A stretch of DNA of 64,000 nucleotides from Nepenthes gracilis (GCA_033239525.1 BSYO01000024.1:11183991-11247990); one strand, 5' to 3'. Positions 37,493 through 50,160 are shown, counted from the first letter of the stretch. Notes: generated by a model not told the origin, from the letters alone. Numbers and translations are program-made.

Positions 37493-38663
37493 AGCTCTAA
37501 TACCAATTAAAAAGATTAAGGAACTTTTAATCAAAATTTATTTAGACCTTTTATAAATAGTAAAATTAAAATATATAAAAATATACAAGACATATAAAAT
37601 ATGTTCACTTTTAGAAATAAACACAAATTGATTTTGTAGAAATAAATGTTACCAAGCTAAATTTAAAATAGTAGAGAAATATAATACACAGATTTTGTTA
37701 ATGAAAGAAAATTTTAAAAATTAATAAGTTTTGAATAAAACCTTATATGTTTCTTTAATCAATGAAAGTAATACAATTTAAAAATCAACTTATAATTTGA
37801 GTGATATAAATATACTAAATCTTAACTGATTTACTATTGACTTGAGACCCTTACCAAAAAACTCAATTTGCTCATAGTAGTTAAATCAAATAACTTTTGA
37901 TCATTTTATAAAGATTGTTTTATTTACTAATGAATCTTTACAAACTATTAAAATTTTGTATCTACACTACTAGTACCTACCAAAGGTTTGTAGGCTGAGA
38001 CAAGTTTATAAGCAATGAAGGAATTGATGAACAAATTTGAGAATAATTTAATTTTCTCTAATAATAAATATCTTTTATATTAATTAATGAGAGCTCAGGG
38101 GTTGCAGCCGGTTTTATATTCATCTCCTATGAAGAGAAGAGAGATATTTATAGAGAATGTAAAATTATATCAAGAATCTCGCATAAGAAAAAGAGATAAC
38201 ACTTTAGCGCTCATATATTATACAAGTGCACATCAAGTGCAAAGTTATTTACAAAGTAATGCACGAGTGCAATATAAATGTACATCAAGTGTAGACATTT
38301 TAGAACAACGGTACTCATACATAACACAAGTATTTATAAATCGTAAGCATTATGGATTAACTACTCTCATATTCGACAAATACACTTATTAGCCTCAAAC
38401 ATTTTAAATAGATTATATTCATGTGCTGCATATGCATATGTTGAATGCGAACGTTCTGAACAAAATACATTTATATACATGCATCAAGTGCTGATATTCT
38501 AAACAGAATACACTCATCCACTGAAAGATATAAATCAAGCATAAAAACTAAATGTTAATCTTCAAAGAAACACAGCGTATTTAATTCTAATTGATATTTG
38601 AGAGTTCTTTACACCATATGTTTTTCTTGTCATAAAATATATTAATGTAAAACATTCCTAACA
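37493..38663 (-). mobile_element. SIRE-like copia 5' LTR with primer-binding site
   Basis: The minus strand starts TGTTAGGAATGTTTTACATT (38663 downwards), characteristic of SIRE LTRs, and ends near 37512, followed by AATTGGTATTAGAGCTT (37493-37509), the primer-binding site. gag follows. The 3' half of the element is gone: gag ends abruptly near the right border of the gypsy-type LTR at 36436. The 101-codon plus-strand frame at 38087-38392 lies entirely inside this LTR and is not considered a gene. Confidence 0.7.
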
Positions 38664-39006
38664 ACTGATCATTGATTTTGTTTTTTTCGTATTATTATAT
38701 TTTTTTTCATATATTTTTTTTATATTTGAAAATAACTTATGAATTAACCTAAAACTAGAATATCATAATTATACCTGAGTTATGCATAAGTGCCCATCAC
38801 CTAATATCATTGTGAGTAAGTCTGAAAAAGATCAGTAATTTACAAGATAGACTGCTAAGTTATCGTTTAAATATTCACGTGAGCATTCAAAATTTTCTGC
38901 AATAAAAATGAAAGCAGTGTTTCTAATGTTGATGCCCAAAACCCAACTTCAGGGATTTCTACCTAACGAATAAAACGGTAATTCAAATAGTTCTCAACTG
39001 AAGACA

Positions 39007-39048
39007 GGAGAGGGAGAGGGAGAGGGATAGGGAGAGGGGGAGGGAGAG
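39007..39048. repeat. GAGAGG-rich microsatellite upstream of the PPR gene
   Basis: Polypurine run of imperfect GGAGAG units, ending 85 bp before the PPR start codon, so it is probably in its promoter or 5' UTR. GA tracts of this kind are common in plant core promoters. Confidence 0.7.
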
Positions 39049-39132
39049 CAATTTGCGTGTTTGATAAATAGGACGGACAACCTTTCGGTTGAACTATTTC
39101 TTAATCAATAGTGACGATCTGCGTCTTAACCC

Positions 39133-40929
39133 ATGAAAGAGGAGCAACCTTTCAGGCACCCTGTAGAGCGAAGGTTGTTCTCTCTCTTGCAACAAAAACA
39201 AACCAGGTTTTCTCTCATCCAAATCCAGGCTTTTATGCTCCGAAACGCCCTTGAAACTAATCTTATCCTCTTCACTAAATTCATTGCAACTTGCGCTTCT
39301 ACAATCAGCACGCCTGCAGGGATTAGGCACGCACGCACAGTGTTCGAGCACAGGCCTCCCAGTCACAGGCACGACACCTTCCTTTGTAATACTATGATTG
39401 AAGCCCACAAGGATAGTCGCCAATTTGCAGAGTCTTTTTGTCTGTATAGAGATCTCAGGAGATATACATCTTTCCTTCCTGATAATTTCACATTCCTGTC
39501 ATTATCAAAGTCTTGTAGTTCGAATTTATTACTTTGGGAAGGCCAGCAGTTGCATGATCATGTGATTAGAAATGGTTATAGCTTAGATTTGTTTGTGTCA
39601 ACAGCATTAGTCGATATGTATGCCAAGTTTGGGGATATCATGTGTGCAGCGAAGCTGTTCGATCAAATGACTCAGAGAAGTCAAGTGTCTTGGACCTGTC
39701 TGGTTTGTGGGTACGCTAGGTCAGGGGATACTGCCAACGCCAGGAAATATTTTTACGAGATGCCCCAGAAAGACTTGGCGGCTTTCAACGCGATGATTGA
39801 TGCATACGTGAAAGTGGGAGACATGGATTCGGCTCAGAGTTTGTTTGATGTCATGCCTGAGAGGAATGTGATTTCATGGACGACTTTGATTTCTGGGTAT
39901 TGCATCAATAACTTTGTTGATTCTGCTAGGCAGTTATTTGATGCCATGCCTGAGAAGAATCTCATTTCTTGGAATGCCATGATTGGTGGGTATTGCCAGA
40001 ATAAACAGCCTCATGAAGCTCTGAAGTTGTTCCATGAATTGCAATCGAGCACGTTGTTCGAACCTGATGAGGTAACCATCGCTAGCATTCTTCCAGCAAT
40101 ATCTGACTTGGGTGCATTTGATTTGGGCAGATGGGTACACCATTATGTCCAGACAAAAAGACTAGATAAAGCAACAAATGTATGCACTTCTCTCATAGAT
40201 ATGTATGCAAAATGTGGTGAAATCACCAAAGCGATGCAAGTTTTTGATTCAATGCCCAGAACTGAGAATCCTCCTTGGAATGCTATGATAAATGGTTTTG
40301 CTGTCAATGGCCGCGGAAAGGAAGCGCTGGAGGTCTTCCAGGAGATGTTAAATTGTGGAATACAACCAAATGAAATAACCATGATTGCAGTATTATCTGC
40401 TTGTAATCACAGCGGTTTGGTGGAGGAGGGAAAAAGGTGGCTTAAAGAGATGGATAGTTTTGGGCTCACCCCAGCAATTGAGCACTACGGCTGCGTGATT
40501 GATCTATTGGGCAGGGCAGGGCATTTGGAGGAAGCCGAGAAGTTGTTAAACTCTATGCCTTATGAGGCTAATGGGATAATTATGAGTTCCTTCCTCTGTG
40601 CTTGTGGGTTCTCAAAAGACCTAATGAAAGCAGAGAGGGCAATACAGAAGGCAATTAAAATGGATCCATCGTCTGATGGTAACTATGTTTTACTAAGGAA
40701 TTTGTATGCGATGGAAAGGCGGTGGACAGATGTTGAAGAAATAAAGGGTCTCATGAGGAGGAGTGGTGCAAAGAAAGAGGCTGGTTGTAGTGTTATTGAG
40801 GAGAATAGTAAGGTTTTGGAATTTGTATCTGGGGATAAAATGCATCCCAAATGGGATGTTATCGGATCTGTCTTAAAGCAGCTCCAAATACACATGAAGG
40901 GACGACGGGGAGACTCGTTTAATCTATAG
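39133..40929 (+). CDS. Pentatricopeptide repeat protein, PLS class with E/E+ domain
   Basis: Intact, intronless 598-residue protein. PPR proteins of this class bind organellar RNA and act in editing, splicing or processing in mitochondria or plastids. About ten PLS-type repeats run from residue 85 to about 490, including NTMIEAHKDS, LVDMYAKFGD, WTCLVCGYARSGD, FNAMIDAYVKVGD, WTTLISGYC, WNAMIGGYCQN, LIDMYAKCGE and WNAMINGFAVNGRGKEALEVF. The E domain covers about 490-560 (MSSFLCACG...DGNYVLLRNLYA...WTDVEEIKGLM...KKEAGCSVIE) and a short E+ tail follows (EFVSGDKMHPKWDVI). No DYW deaminase domain, so any editing role would need a partner. The first ATG (39133) is used because the following residues (PVERRLFSLLQ, FMLRNAL) fit the family N-terminus; Met35 (39235) is the alternative. 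It may be orthologous to Arabidopsis At2g44880, from memory only. Confidence 0.95.
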   Translation: MKEEQPFRHPVERRLFSLLQQKQTRFSLIQIQAFMLRNALETNLILFTKFIATCASTISTPAGIRHARTVFEHRPPSHRHDTFLCNTMIEAHKDSRQFAESFCLYRDLRRYTSFLPDNFTFLSLSKSCSSNLLLWEGQQLHDHVIRNGYSLDLFVSTALVDMYAKFGDIMCAAKLFDQMTQRSQVSWTCLVCGYARSGDTANARKYFYEMPQKDLAAFNAMIDAYVKVGDMDSAQSLFDVMPERNVISWTTLISGYCINNFVDSARQLFDAMPEKNLISWNAMIGGYCQNKQPHEALKLFHELQSSTLFEPDEVTIASILPAISDLGAFDLGRWVHHYVQTKRLDKATNVCTSLIDMYAKCGEITKAMQVFDSMPRTENPPWNAMINGFAVNGRGKEALEVFQEMLNCGIQPNEITMIAVLSACNHSGLVEEGKRWLKEMDSFGLTPAIEHYGCVIDLLGRAGHLEEAEKLLNSMPYEANGIIMSSFLCACGFSKDLMKAERAIQKAIKMDPSSDGNYVLLRNLYAMERRWTDVEEIKGLMRRSGAKKEAGCSVIEENSKVLEFVSGDKMHPKWDVIGSVLKQLQIHMKGRRGDSFNL

Positions 40930-42709
40930 AGCAGAAATTGTCGTTGCCATATACCTTTGATTGTGTGAAGAGGGTGAGCCTCGTTGATTAGTTTTTCTAT
41001 TTCACTGTGACCTTAAAATCAAAGGTTTGAATTACAGACACAATCTTTATGTTCTCGGGGGTAATGTTGCACGCATCTTACTATTTAGAACCCATAATAC
41101 CGGAACTCTTGTGCAGTGGACCATCCTATTTTACCGATTGTTGGAGAAGTTATAAGTCCATAAAGAGAGGGAAGCCAGATGATGTACTTCATTCAGTAAA
41201 TGAAACAATATTATTCACGAAAGCTCAAGTATTTGAAATTTTGAACAAAATCTTAAGCCACTGGAAAATGATTAAAAGTGAAACAAAGTTAATGGACATT
41301 ATGTAGATTATTATGAAAATATTGATCAATAGACATTGTCATCTCATTGGCGTCATTGATTTTTCCGGTTCATATCCTACAAACGAATGAATAAATTACT
41401 GGGTTTTAAGTTGGCTTATTTCAAAACTGAACTGGTTTCTTTTTTGACTAATTTTCTAATCACAGGAATGTTGTCGCAATTCATGGCGCAAGAACCAAGG
41501 GAACGAAAATTTGGATGCTCAGTTGACTTGTGAACTACATCAGAAAATGGATGCCGCCATTGAAAGATGAACACTAGCTCTAATTGAGCTTAAGCACCCA
41601 ATGATGATGGGTAATGAAAGCAAGTTAAACAGGGTAAGAAAAAGAATAAACATTGGTTTTTTCAAAAAATAAATCTTTTTGGATGATAGGTAAATAATCC
41701 ATTTTTTGACACAGTTTACTTTTGACGAGCCCATGTTCATTAGAACAGATCATTTTCTTATGAATCTTATATCTATTGTATATACATATGTTTTTCTGAT
41801 TTCTAACTAGAGGGCATTTTCACGTGAAGTTTGCTAGAGTGAAACTATTGACTGGAGATTTCGCAAGATGGCTCAGAGCTGGCACCTTATGATGCAGATC
41901 TAGGAAGAATTTCAGTAGCAAACAACAATTGAACTGTGTAATGGCCGCTTACCCTATTCTGATTTCTAGGGTAATTTGAGTCATTTTTTTCAAACATTTA
42001 AGTGCTCAATTAAGAGGGAGAAAGGGAGAAAAAAAGAAGGAAAAGACTTTTGTTAACTATTTGAGTTTCGAATTATATTCCAATCTTTGCCATATTAGGA
42101 TATGCTATTTTAGTTATTGTTTAGAACATTTTTACTAGTGGTTTTGTCTTATTTGCTCTCTTATTGTTTTTTGTTTCGTTTGCCTATATTTGATAGTGAA
42201 ACTAAAGGTGGCTTGTGGGTGGTTTATTATAACCAAACTTGAATTTAGTGGAGATCTTATGGATGCAAAATCCTGTGATTTTACCATTCATTTGTAAAGA
42301 GGTTTCCACATGAAATCGGTATATTTTTAATTGTATGATTTTATTTGTATATTATTGGTGATATTTGTTTCCTCGCAAAATCAAACAACAAGGGCTCGGT
42401 AAATCGATCATTATGGAGATTTATTTTCGATTTCATGTAGGTGAAATTTCGGTGTACCACCCAATAGTAATCCAGTCTTTGGCAATATCCTAGTGAAGCT
42501 TTTGTAAAACTGTGGGCACCTGTCTCATGGGCTAGAAACAAGTTAGGAATCAAGAAGTCATTTAAAGGTGGGAAGGTGGGGAATGAGATTCTTTGCTTCG
42601 ACTAAGATGCAAATACTCACAACTTGACACTCTTCTTTATGTGTATATTATATCTAATTTCTAACATTTCCTACAATTTGCATTGTCCTACAACATAGCT
42701 TTTGTGCAG
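40930..42709. other. PPR 3' flank and region before the next gene
   Basis: No recognised coding sequence. An 85-codon plus-strand frame at 41049-41306 and a few smaller ones have no family features. TTTTGTGCAG just before 42710 looks like a splice acceptor, so part of this stretch may be a 5' UTR intron of the downstream gene. Confidence 0.4.
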
Positions 42710-43900
42710 ATGGGCCTCGTCACTAGCTTCATGGGAGGAGGTTTCTCTCTTACTTCTCCATCTTTTCCACATCGATCATACCAATGGTTTTTTCTTTTTG
42801 ATTCTTAGATTACGTTTTTGTCCTTGTCTAATGATTTAGCTATATGAATGTTGATTTTATACTTGGTAGGATATTGATAATCGACTTGTTTCAATTTGAT
42901 CAAACAATTTCTAATGGAATAGTTGAATTTTTCATGCATATTGCTAATGCAAATAGACAATTTGATGAAGATAATGGGTTATCATGCTGGTTGTTTTTGA
43001 CATGAGCTATTAGAATCCTCTCATTTTAGAGTCTCTAACAATGAGGATTTTATTATATTAAATTGGATGATTATCATTATAAAATGGGTCTAGAATATTT
43101 AAACATGTTGTAATAATTTTAATTATTGTTAAGCTAAAATCCTTATTTCTAAAAGCATAAAAGAAGATTAAAAAAAAGACCATAACCACACATCTTTTAA
43201 CTGCTATCCATTGCCCTTTAAAACAACAGGGCTGCCATCGACACAAATGTTAAACTTGGCCACAGACAAGTTGTACCACAAATTCGTTGAGAAAGATATC
43301 AGCACCTTTGAGGAATTCCATGTCGCTGTGCTTGACATCTTCAAGTAAGGCTCTGTAATTGAATCTCAAAACATGATCGGATGAGCGGAGATCTATCTCT
43401 TTCTTACTCGCACAAGCATCTAGAAAAAAAGGAAGAAGAAAACACGCTATTTAATTCAAATTTTCAATTACCATTTCTCCAACCAAAGATGAATTTGTAC
43501 AGTTACTATTTGAATGTAATTTTTTTCTTGCTCCGATGCATACAGCTCGTTCAATTCAGCTATACCTGGAAAGCATTATGATGTACCATTACGGAAAGAA
43601 GTAGACAAATGTTTCACGAGATGGAAAGAAGCGGGAGATTCATCGGTGAAGAAGCAAGTGTTCATCGAGTTCATGAAGAATAACGTAAGCCTCAGCAAGC
43701 TGGACGACACAGTATTGATCACAGGATTGGTGGCGCCGCCTACAGCTATGGTGGCAAAGAAAGCAGGAGAGAATGTGCCGCAGCTGAAACTAATCAAGTC
43801 CATCCCTGACGTAGCCTTTGTGCCCTCGGCAACTGTGTTGGCTCTCATCTCAGTCAAGCTCTTCGGCAAAATATTTCTCAAGAACAACCAATCCCCATGA
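42710..43900 (+). CDS. Small conserved plant protein, three exons, 166 residues
   Basis: Exons 42710-42740, 43230-43344 and 43546-43900 join in frame with GT-AG introns (donors GGTTTC and GTAAGG; acceptors ACAACAG and ATACAG). The product starts MGLVTSFMGGGLPSTQMLNL and contains LYHKFVEKDISTFEEFHVAV, LDIFNSFNSAIPGKHYDVP, RWKEAGDSSVKKQVFIEFM, VSLSKLDDTVLITGLVAPPT and SIPDVAFVPSATVLALISVK, ending KNNQSP. The C-terminal hydrophobic stretch could contact a membrane. I believe it belongs to a plant family annotated as EF-hand-like (Arabidopsis At1g64850 type), but no canonical calcium loop is visible, so function is unknown. Total coding length 501 nt is divisible by three, with no internal stop. 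AATAAA at 44013-44018 could be its poly(A) signal. The start could lie in an upstream exon, since an acceptor-like CAG abuts the ATG. Confidence 0.85.
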
Positions 43901-44015
43901 AAGTCCACAAATGCCGCTCAAAATTGAAAATGTTTCCTCTGTTTTTCTTTTAACTTGTTTCTGGGCTGGGCATAGCTTCCTATTTGTATCGATTTAATCA
44001 CGAATATAATAAAAT

Positions 44016-44018
<3 letters not shown>

Positions 44019-44051
<33 letters not shown>
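44019..44051. repeat. (AT)n microsatellite, about 16 units
   Basis: Uninterrupted AT dinucleotides 120 bp downstream of the small-protein gene; further AT runs at 44126-44150. Confidence 0.95.
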
Positions 44052-44054
<3 letters not shown>

Positions 44055-45979
44055 TTATAAAAATATATTATATTTTATTTATTTTGTCAAATATTTTTAA
44101 TATTATAATTTATAAAAATAATATATGTAGATATATATATATATATTTATTTATTTTATAATAACTTATTTATTTCATACTTTATTTATATTTTTGCTAC
44201 CGTCGTTTCTATAATTATCTTTTTTATTGAAACTTAAAATAATTAGATTTTTAATATAATCTCTTAAGTATAATCAATTTCTAAGAATGATATATATTTT
44301 TATTATTTTTTATGTTATTTTATTTTTTTCCGTCAACTACTCGACCTGAATGTTGACTCAAATAACGTTGTTTTTATTTATGGGGTTAAAAGATATTGTA
44401 TTATTAATGCAAATATAAAAAATATGTGAAGTTGGGAATATGATCAAATTATAAGTATTCAAAAATTTTAATAAATATTATATTTTTATTAACTAACTGT
44501 CTATTACATTGAATCCATATCAAATAAAGTAAATCTTATTTATTAGGATGTCTCAAACCAATTTAACTACTGCTTGTTTGATACCGTTAAATTTGATAAT
44601 TTTAAATGTTGATTATGATGTATATAAATTATACATTATATATAAGTTGTGATAAACACGGACTTTTATTTTTTTTGTGTTTTTAACAATTTTATGTTAG
44701 TGTAAAATATATATGCCTCACACACACTGATGCTTTATAGTTGTGGTGAGAGAGGCTAACACTAAAGGATTTCTTTAATATTTTAATTACTTTTATAGAA
44801 ATATAGTTAAATATATTACTGGTGAATTTGTTATTTTTAATAATTTTAATATTTATTAAAATTTTATATTTATCTCCATCATTAATATTATATGGTAAAA
44901 TATAATCATACCAATAAAATATAAATATATTAATAAATAATAATAATTAACTCAATAATAAATTATAGGCAACGTAATAGGTATCTATAAGTTTGTTAGT
45001 AACAAAATAATATGTTTCTGAAAATATTTTATTATTACAACTACTTTTCAATCGGTATTTATATTGGTTAGACTGTTTAAATATTTTTATTGTAAAAAAT
45101 GATTAAAATAAAATAAAAAGAACACATGGTCTCCAATATCTAATAAGTCAAGTTCTATCATATTGTACAATTAATTTTTATTTTTTGTAACTAAATTTGT
45201 TTTGTCGGTATAACTTTTTGAACTACTACTCTTTAAAAAAATATTTAATAAATAAAATAAAATTATTTATTAATCCATATAATGAGAAATAAATTGTAAA
45301 ATATTTTTAAAATAGATGTTAATAATATGACATTTATATTTATATAAAATAATTTTCTATTCAAAATTAAATAAATATATATATAATTTAAATCAAGAAA
45401 CATATCATTATTATTTAAAGTATTATTAAAAATAATACAAAAATTTTATTAAATATTTTATATTTATTTGTGATAGTATTAATTACTTAAAAAATTACGG
45501 AAGTAGCACATAAGTACTAAAAATTTTTAAACTAACAATTCTTTTTTATAATTTCTAATTTTTAAAAATTTAATGTGTAATAATACAAATATAATATAAA
45601 TTTTTACATGATTAACATATAACACCAGTTATTATTAAATACTTTTAAGGCACGGTGTGATTTGGGTAGTAATTTAAACGTAAATTTAACCTACATCATT
45701 AAAAAGGGCCATTCAAAAATATATTCTGTCTATTATAGATATCATTTACATATAAATTTGCTAAAATTTATTTTGATAGTTAGTTAATTGTATTAAAAGG
45801 AAATAAACGATAATGGAATTCCATTATGATCTATCAAAAAATTAGAAAAATTAAATATAATTCAAGATGTTAAAAATATATAACTTTCGAAATTCACCAT
45901 GTGGGTGACCAACCAAAAATTAGGTACCCATGCCAATGGACTTGGAACCCCTCCCGCTAATCGGAGTTGGTAACAACCT
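44052..45979. other. Very AT-rich intergenic stretch
   Basis: No coding signal or structured repeat found. The only GC-rich patch is 45897-45979, directly before the solo LTR. Confidence 0.5.
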
Positions 45980-45984
45980 TATTT

Positions 45985-48820
45985 TGTAACGGTTCGAGCC
46001 CGAGTCCCTTGAGCTGATCCGGACCAACTCTACAAAAGATCATCCATATTATCAAAATTATCAATTATACATCATAAAATTTAAAATTTATCAATATATA
46101 TGAACTCAAAATTATCAAATTACTAAAAATTATTCTACCATAAATGATCATTATAAATATATCAATTAATATAATATATGTAATCATAAATTACTCAAAA
46201 ATAAAAGAGATATTTTTCACTATCGTTCATATGCCGCTAATTTCAAAATCGCCTCTATATAGCACTCAACAATGATTATACAAATTCCAACTAGTACCAA
46301 CGATATCTTTTTAATCTATAATCAAGAAAATATAAGAATGGGTTAAATATCTAACAAATAAATATAATCAACAATATAGAAATATAAATAAGTATTTCAA
46401 ATAATAATATCAAATATATAAAATTAATAATAATATACGATATATCAACCACTATCCAAAACTCAATAATATTTCGTATTCATGATTCAAAAATCAAATA
46501 AACAACTGAATATCAGGAATGTAACATAGATTCCACCAAATTTGATGATCAATTCAATACGATGTTACCACTATTTGAGATACAATAATTTCCATTATAT
46601 TTGATAACAATTATTTTTATAAATCTTATTCTATCATAGTGAATCAAAAACCTTAAATTTAAGACCACAAGGTTACCTGATATCTAGGTATCTTTACTAT
46701 CACTACAATCCTTCCAAATATTATACACATAATATACTTATATCATCTTTGATACCTATTACTAAAGATATCCATGGTATTATATTCTATGATGATCACT
46801 AGGTTATAGGATCCCTCCTCAATATCAATGACCTTAATATTCAAAATGGAATAGATATTGAAAAAGTATAGATTATTGTAATGTATCATGGACTCTCATT
46901 CGCTCGATTATTGTACAATATTTACATACTCTCATTTATTTATCTATAGAATATCAATAAAATATACGTGTATGATCAATGCCAATGCAAAGAATCGTTT
47001 ATTACAAGAATACGAGAGAAATTCAAGTAAAACTTTGAATATTCAACTGATCCATTTTAAATATTATATTCAATCATTATCAACCCTCCCAGTATACAAA
47101 ATTTTATTTCTAAAGTTATAAAATATCTTTGATTTTATTGTTACCAAACCAACTTACAATTCTTATTTTTTCCAACTATCCTGACTAATTCCATAAGGGT
47201 TCATTCAAAATAATAATTACCATTAATTTTCTTCGTATACCCAAATTTATAATCCAAAATATATATACTCATACACAAATGAGTATATGTAAATCTCCAA
47301 CATCATTATATCTATTTAATACGATATCTATTTTACACTTACTCCTATTTATATACATAAACACACATATATATACTCATCCACATTGTGTAAATATACA
47401 CAATCTCATACATATCATATATATACTTTGTTATTAGCACGTTGGCTACTCTAATATATTGTATATGCGTATATTCCACATCGGAGATATAGTAGAAAGC
47501 CCCAAATCAAATTGCCGTTGTACTGCTAGCCTTGACAAACAATGCGTACAATATACACACACCATTAAATTAGGTAGTGTGGAAGTCCTGTTTTACCTCA
47601 TTGGACGATCTGCACTATAGCATACGCATATCATAATCGAAATATCAACCACGATTTAAAATTAATTGTAGAAATTTAGTTTAAACCGATAGATTTATTT
47701 TAACCAAAATATTCATAGATTTCGCTTCTATGGCTATTCTGTTCCAAAACCGAGGCTCACATTGTGGAATTTATCAAGGGAAGATTAAGCATACATCATA
47801 ATCACGAGACATCAATTTATATAATTGCACCAAATATTGTAATTACCGTATCAAACCAATGGCCCCAAACAAAGCGTGTTCTATTTTCACCAACCATCTC
47901 AGTTCCCACAATAGGATAGAAAGATCCTAATTCTCGTGTTCTATTGTGCAAATTATGGATTTTGTAGCATAAACTAACAACATTTTCAAGCCTCAATATA
48001 TCATGAATACCTCAAAATTTTCATTTTCCTACTTTACCTTTTTTTCCCAATTATTTTGATTCACATAAATAAATGCCAATTTTTTTAAATTCAAGATATA
48101 CAAGTAGGAGAATACGCCAACAAGAAGAAAGAAAGACTTTACTTACAAGAGAGGGAGCAATTTTATTTGCCTCGATTTCTTGATTCTATTCCAACGACGG
48201 CGATGGTTTTGCTTGCTTTGGCTCACATTCTCCCTCCATATGTTCACTACATTGTAATACTTAAATAATGAAGGGTAAATTATGTTAGGGTTACTTAGTT
48301 TCCATTATATATATATTTATATTTATTTATTTTTAATTAAAATATTAATTAATTATCTAACTACCTTTACAATATTATTTAATACACTAAACCTACCTAC
48401 TGAATGTTCACTTAATTAGCTCAATTCATAATTAAATTAATTTAACATAATTTACTAATTAATCTAAATTTAAATTAATGACCAAATTATCCAAACCTAA
48501 TCTATCGATCAAAATACTCTAAACTTATTAGGTCTAAATATTAAATGTTTACTTATTTTCTAAACAATTAATATGTTAACTAATTTTATCAATTTATTAG
48601 AAATTCATCTCCAAATATATTTTCTAATTTAATTTTAAAAATAAACCTCATGATTAAAACTTCTCATGGACAGCCCACTTAATAATTCAAACCCAAATTT
48701 TAACCCAATTATAAAATTTTATACTCACAATAATCACTAAAATAATTAAATAATTATCGTAACTAATTTAATAATTTATTTTTATAAAATAATAAAATTA
48801 AAAATATTTAAAATGTCACA
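45985..48820 (-). repeat. Solo gypsy-type LTR with 5-bp target duplication
   Basis: A 2,836-bp segment with plus-strand ends TGTAACGG and ATGTCACA, i.e. TGTGACAT...CCGTTACA on the minus strand. It is flanked by TATTT on both sides (45980-45984 and 48821-48825), a perfect 5-bp target-site duplication. The ends resemble the LTR pair at 58-63 kb (TGTGACGG/CATTACA). No primer-binding site, polypurine tract or gag-pol adjoins it, so it is most simply a solo LTR left by recombination between two LTRs. Minus orientation is inferred from the Tekay-like end and a TATTTAAG motif at about 48261-48268. Confidence 0.75.
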
Positions 48821-48825
48821 TATTT

Positions 48826-50058
48826 AGCGTAATGAAAGCAATCTTCCAAAAACTATCCCACATCCTCTTCCTCCACTCCCCATCCTCCAACCCTCTTCTC
48901 AACACCCAAAAATAAAATAAATTATCCATGAATTGGAAAATAAAAACATTAGATTTACCATCATGTATATATTTGTGGCCAATAACGCTTTACTTTATGT
49001 GTATCTGGGATTTGAATTTAGATAAGAGTATTCTTAGAGTAAATTTTTTAATTTTTGAATTTAGATCATACATATCATAAACCCAAATAAGAATTCGAAG
49101 ATTTAAGATTAACTTATCAATTTGTTTTCCGATGCAAAATTTAGTGAGTGAGAGTAGGAAGCTTGAGAGGGAGAGAGAGAGATGAGATGAGGGTAGAAAG
49201 TCTAGATGATTAGATTTCAAAATAATTTTTATTGAGAATATGTTATAGAATACAAACTTAAAGTATCTTTGATACATATTTAAGCATTGTGATATTTGTA
49301 TTTTTATAAGCATATGAAGAGAAAGATGTGAGAGGCCTCTAGGATGCAAAGATTATAGGATGTTTAAATTTGAATACATTCTAGTGAAGATTAGAAGATC
49401 AAAAGATATCATTATAGTACTAAAAGCCTTGCATTTATTAGAAGGCAATGCTTGTTATTTTGTGTGGTTGGTGTTTGTTTTTATGTGGAGATTATTTGCT
49501 ATTCACATGAAGATAAATTGCTTGCTTTCTAGTTGGCTATCAAGCTTGATTACTGATATTTATATTTATAATCACAGATCTTACAGAATTATTTTTAATC
49601 GTATAATTATAGAGATTGTGATTATTTTGATAAGTTATTATTGTCAGATTCAAAAATTGACTAAGTATGAAAGATCGGATATCTTATTTAATAGTTTAGA
49701 GGTGCCAAAAGTCTCGATAGAGCAAAATGACCGCAGATTGATCATTATATTATTTGATGTCATTTTATATTCTTATATAATTTTATAATTTCTAAAATAT
49801 TCATTTAAAATTAATTTATACTTAAAAACATTAAAAAGCCTATAATTTGAGCACCAAAAAATTTATAGGTCAACAATGTAATTAAATTATTTTTTAACTA
49901 ATAATGATATCAGTGAATTACTTATTAAAAAAAAGATAGATATTTTTTAGAGCAATGTCAAATAACTTATTATTCTATTTATTTATTTATTTATAATATT
50001 GGGGATTCGCCCAGATTTAACCAACGTCCCATATCCATACATTTGTCTGAAACTCAAT
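48826..50058. other. AT-rich region upstream of the transporter gene
   Basis: No recognised gene. A 142-codon plus-strand frame (49360-49788) is rich in Ile/Tyr/Leu as expected for random AT-rich DNA and has no recognisable domain. A GA-rich patch lies at 49150-49190. Confidence 0.4.
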
Positions 50059-50060
50059 CC

Positions 50061-50092
<32 letters not shown>

Positions 50093-50107
50093 CGCGCGTG
50101 CGCACAC
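50059..50107 (+). promoter_or_regulatory. (GA)n tract followed by GCGCGCGTGCGCACAC, probable promoter or 5' UTR
   Basis: About 30 bp of nearly pure GA repeats runs into an alternating purine-pyrimidine GCGCGCGTGCGCACAC block, ending 54 bp before the transporter ATG. GA tracts are frequent near plant transcription starts. The alternating block is a candidate Z-DNA sequence. Regulatory effect is inferred, not shown. Confidence 0.5.
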
Positions 50108-50160
50108 GGACAACTATCAGTCTTGCTGGTACGGTCCTGGCACTGACCGTAAGGTGTATA

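Noticed and set aside
38087..38392. 101-codon plus-strand frame
   Set aside because: It lies wholly inside the SIRE-like LTR, antisense to it, and has no recognisable domain.
39094..40895. Minus-strand frames of 70-109 codons opposite the PPR gene
   Set aside because: They are antisense shadows of the PPR coding sequence and show no independent family features.
49360..49788. 142-codon plus-strand frame
   Set aside because: Ile/Tyr/Leu-rich composition as expected from AT-rich random sequence; no domain, no splice or promoter context.
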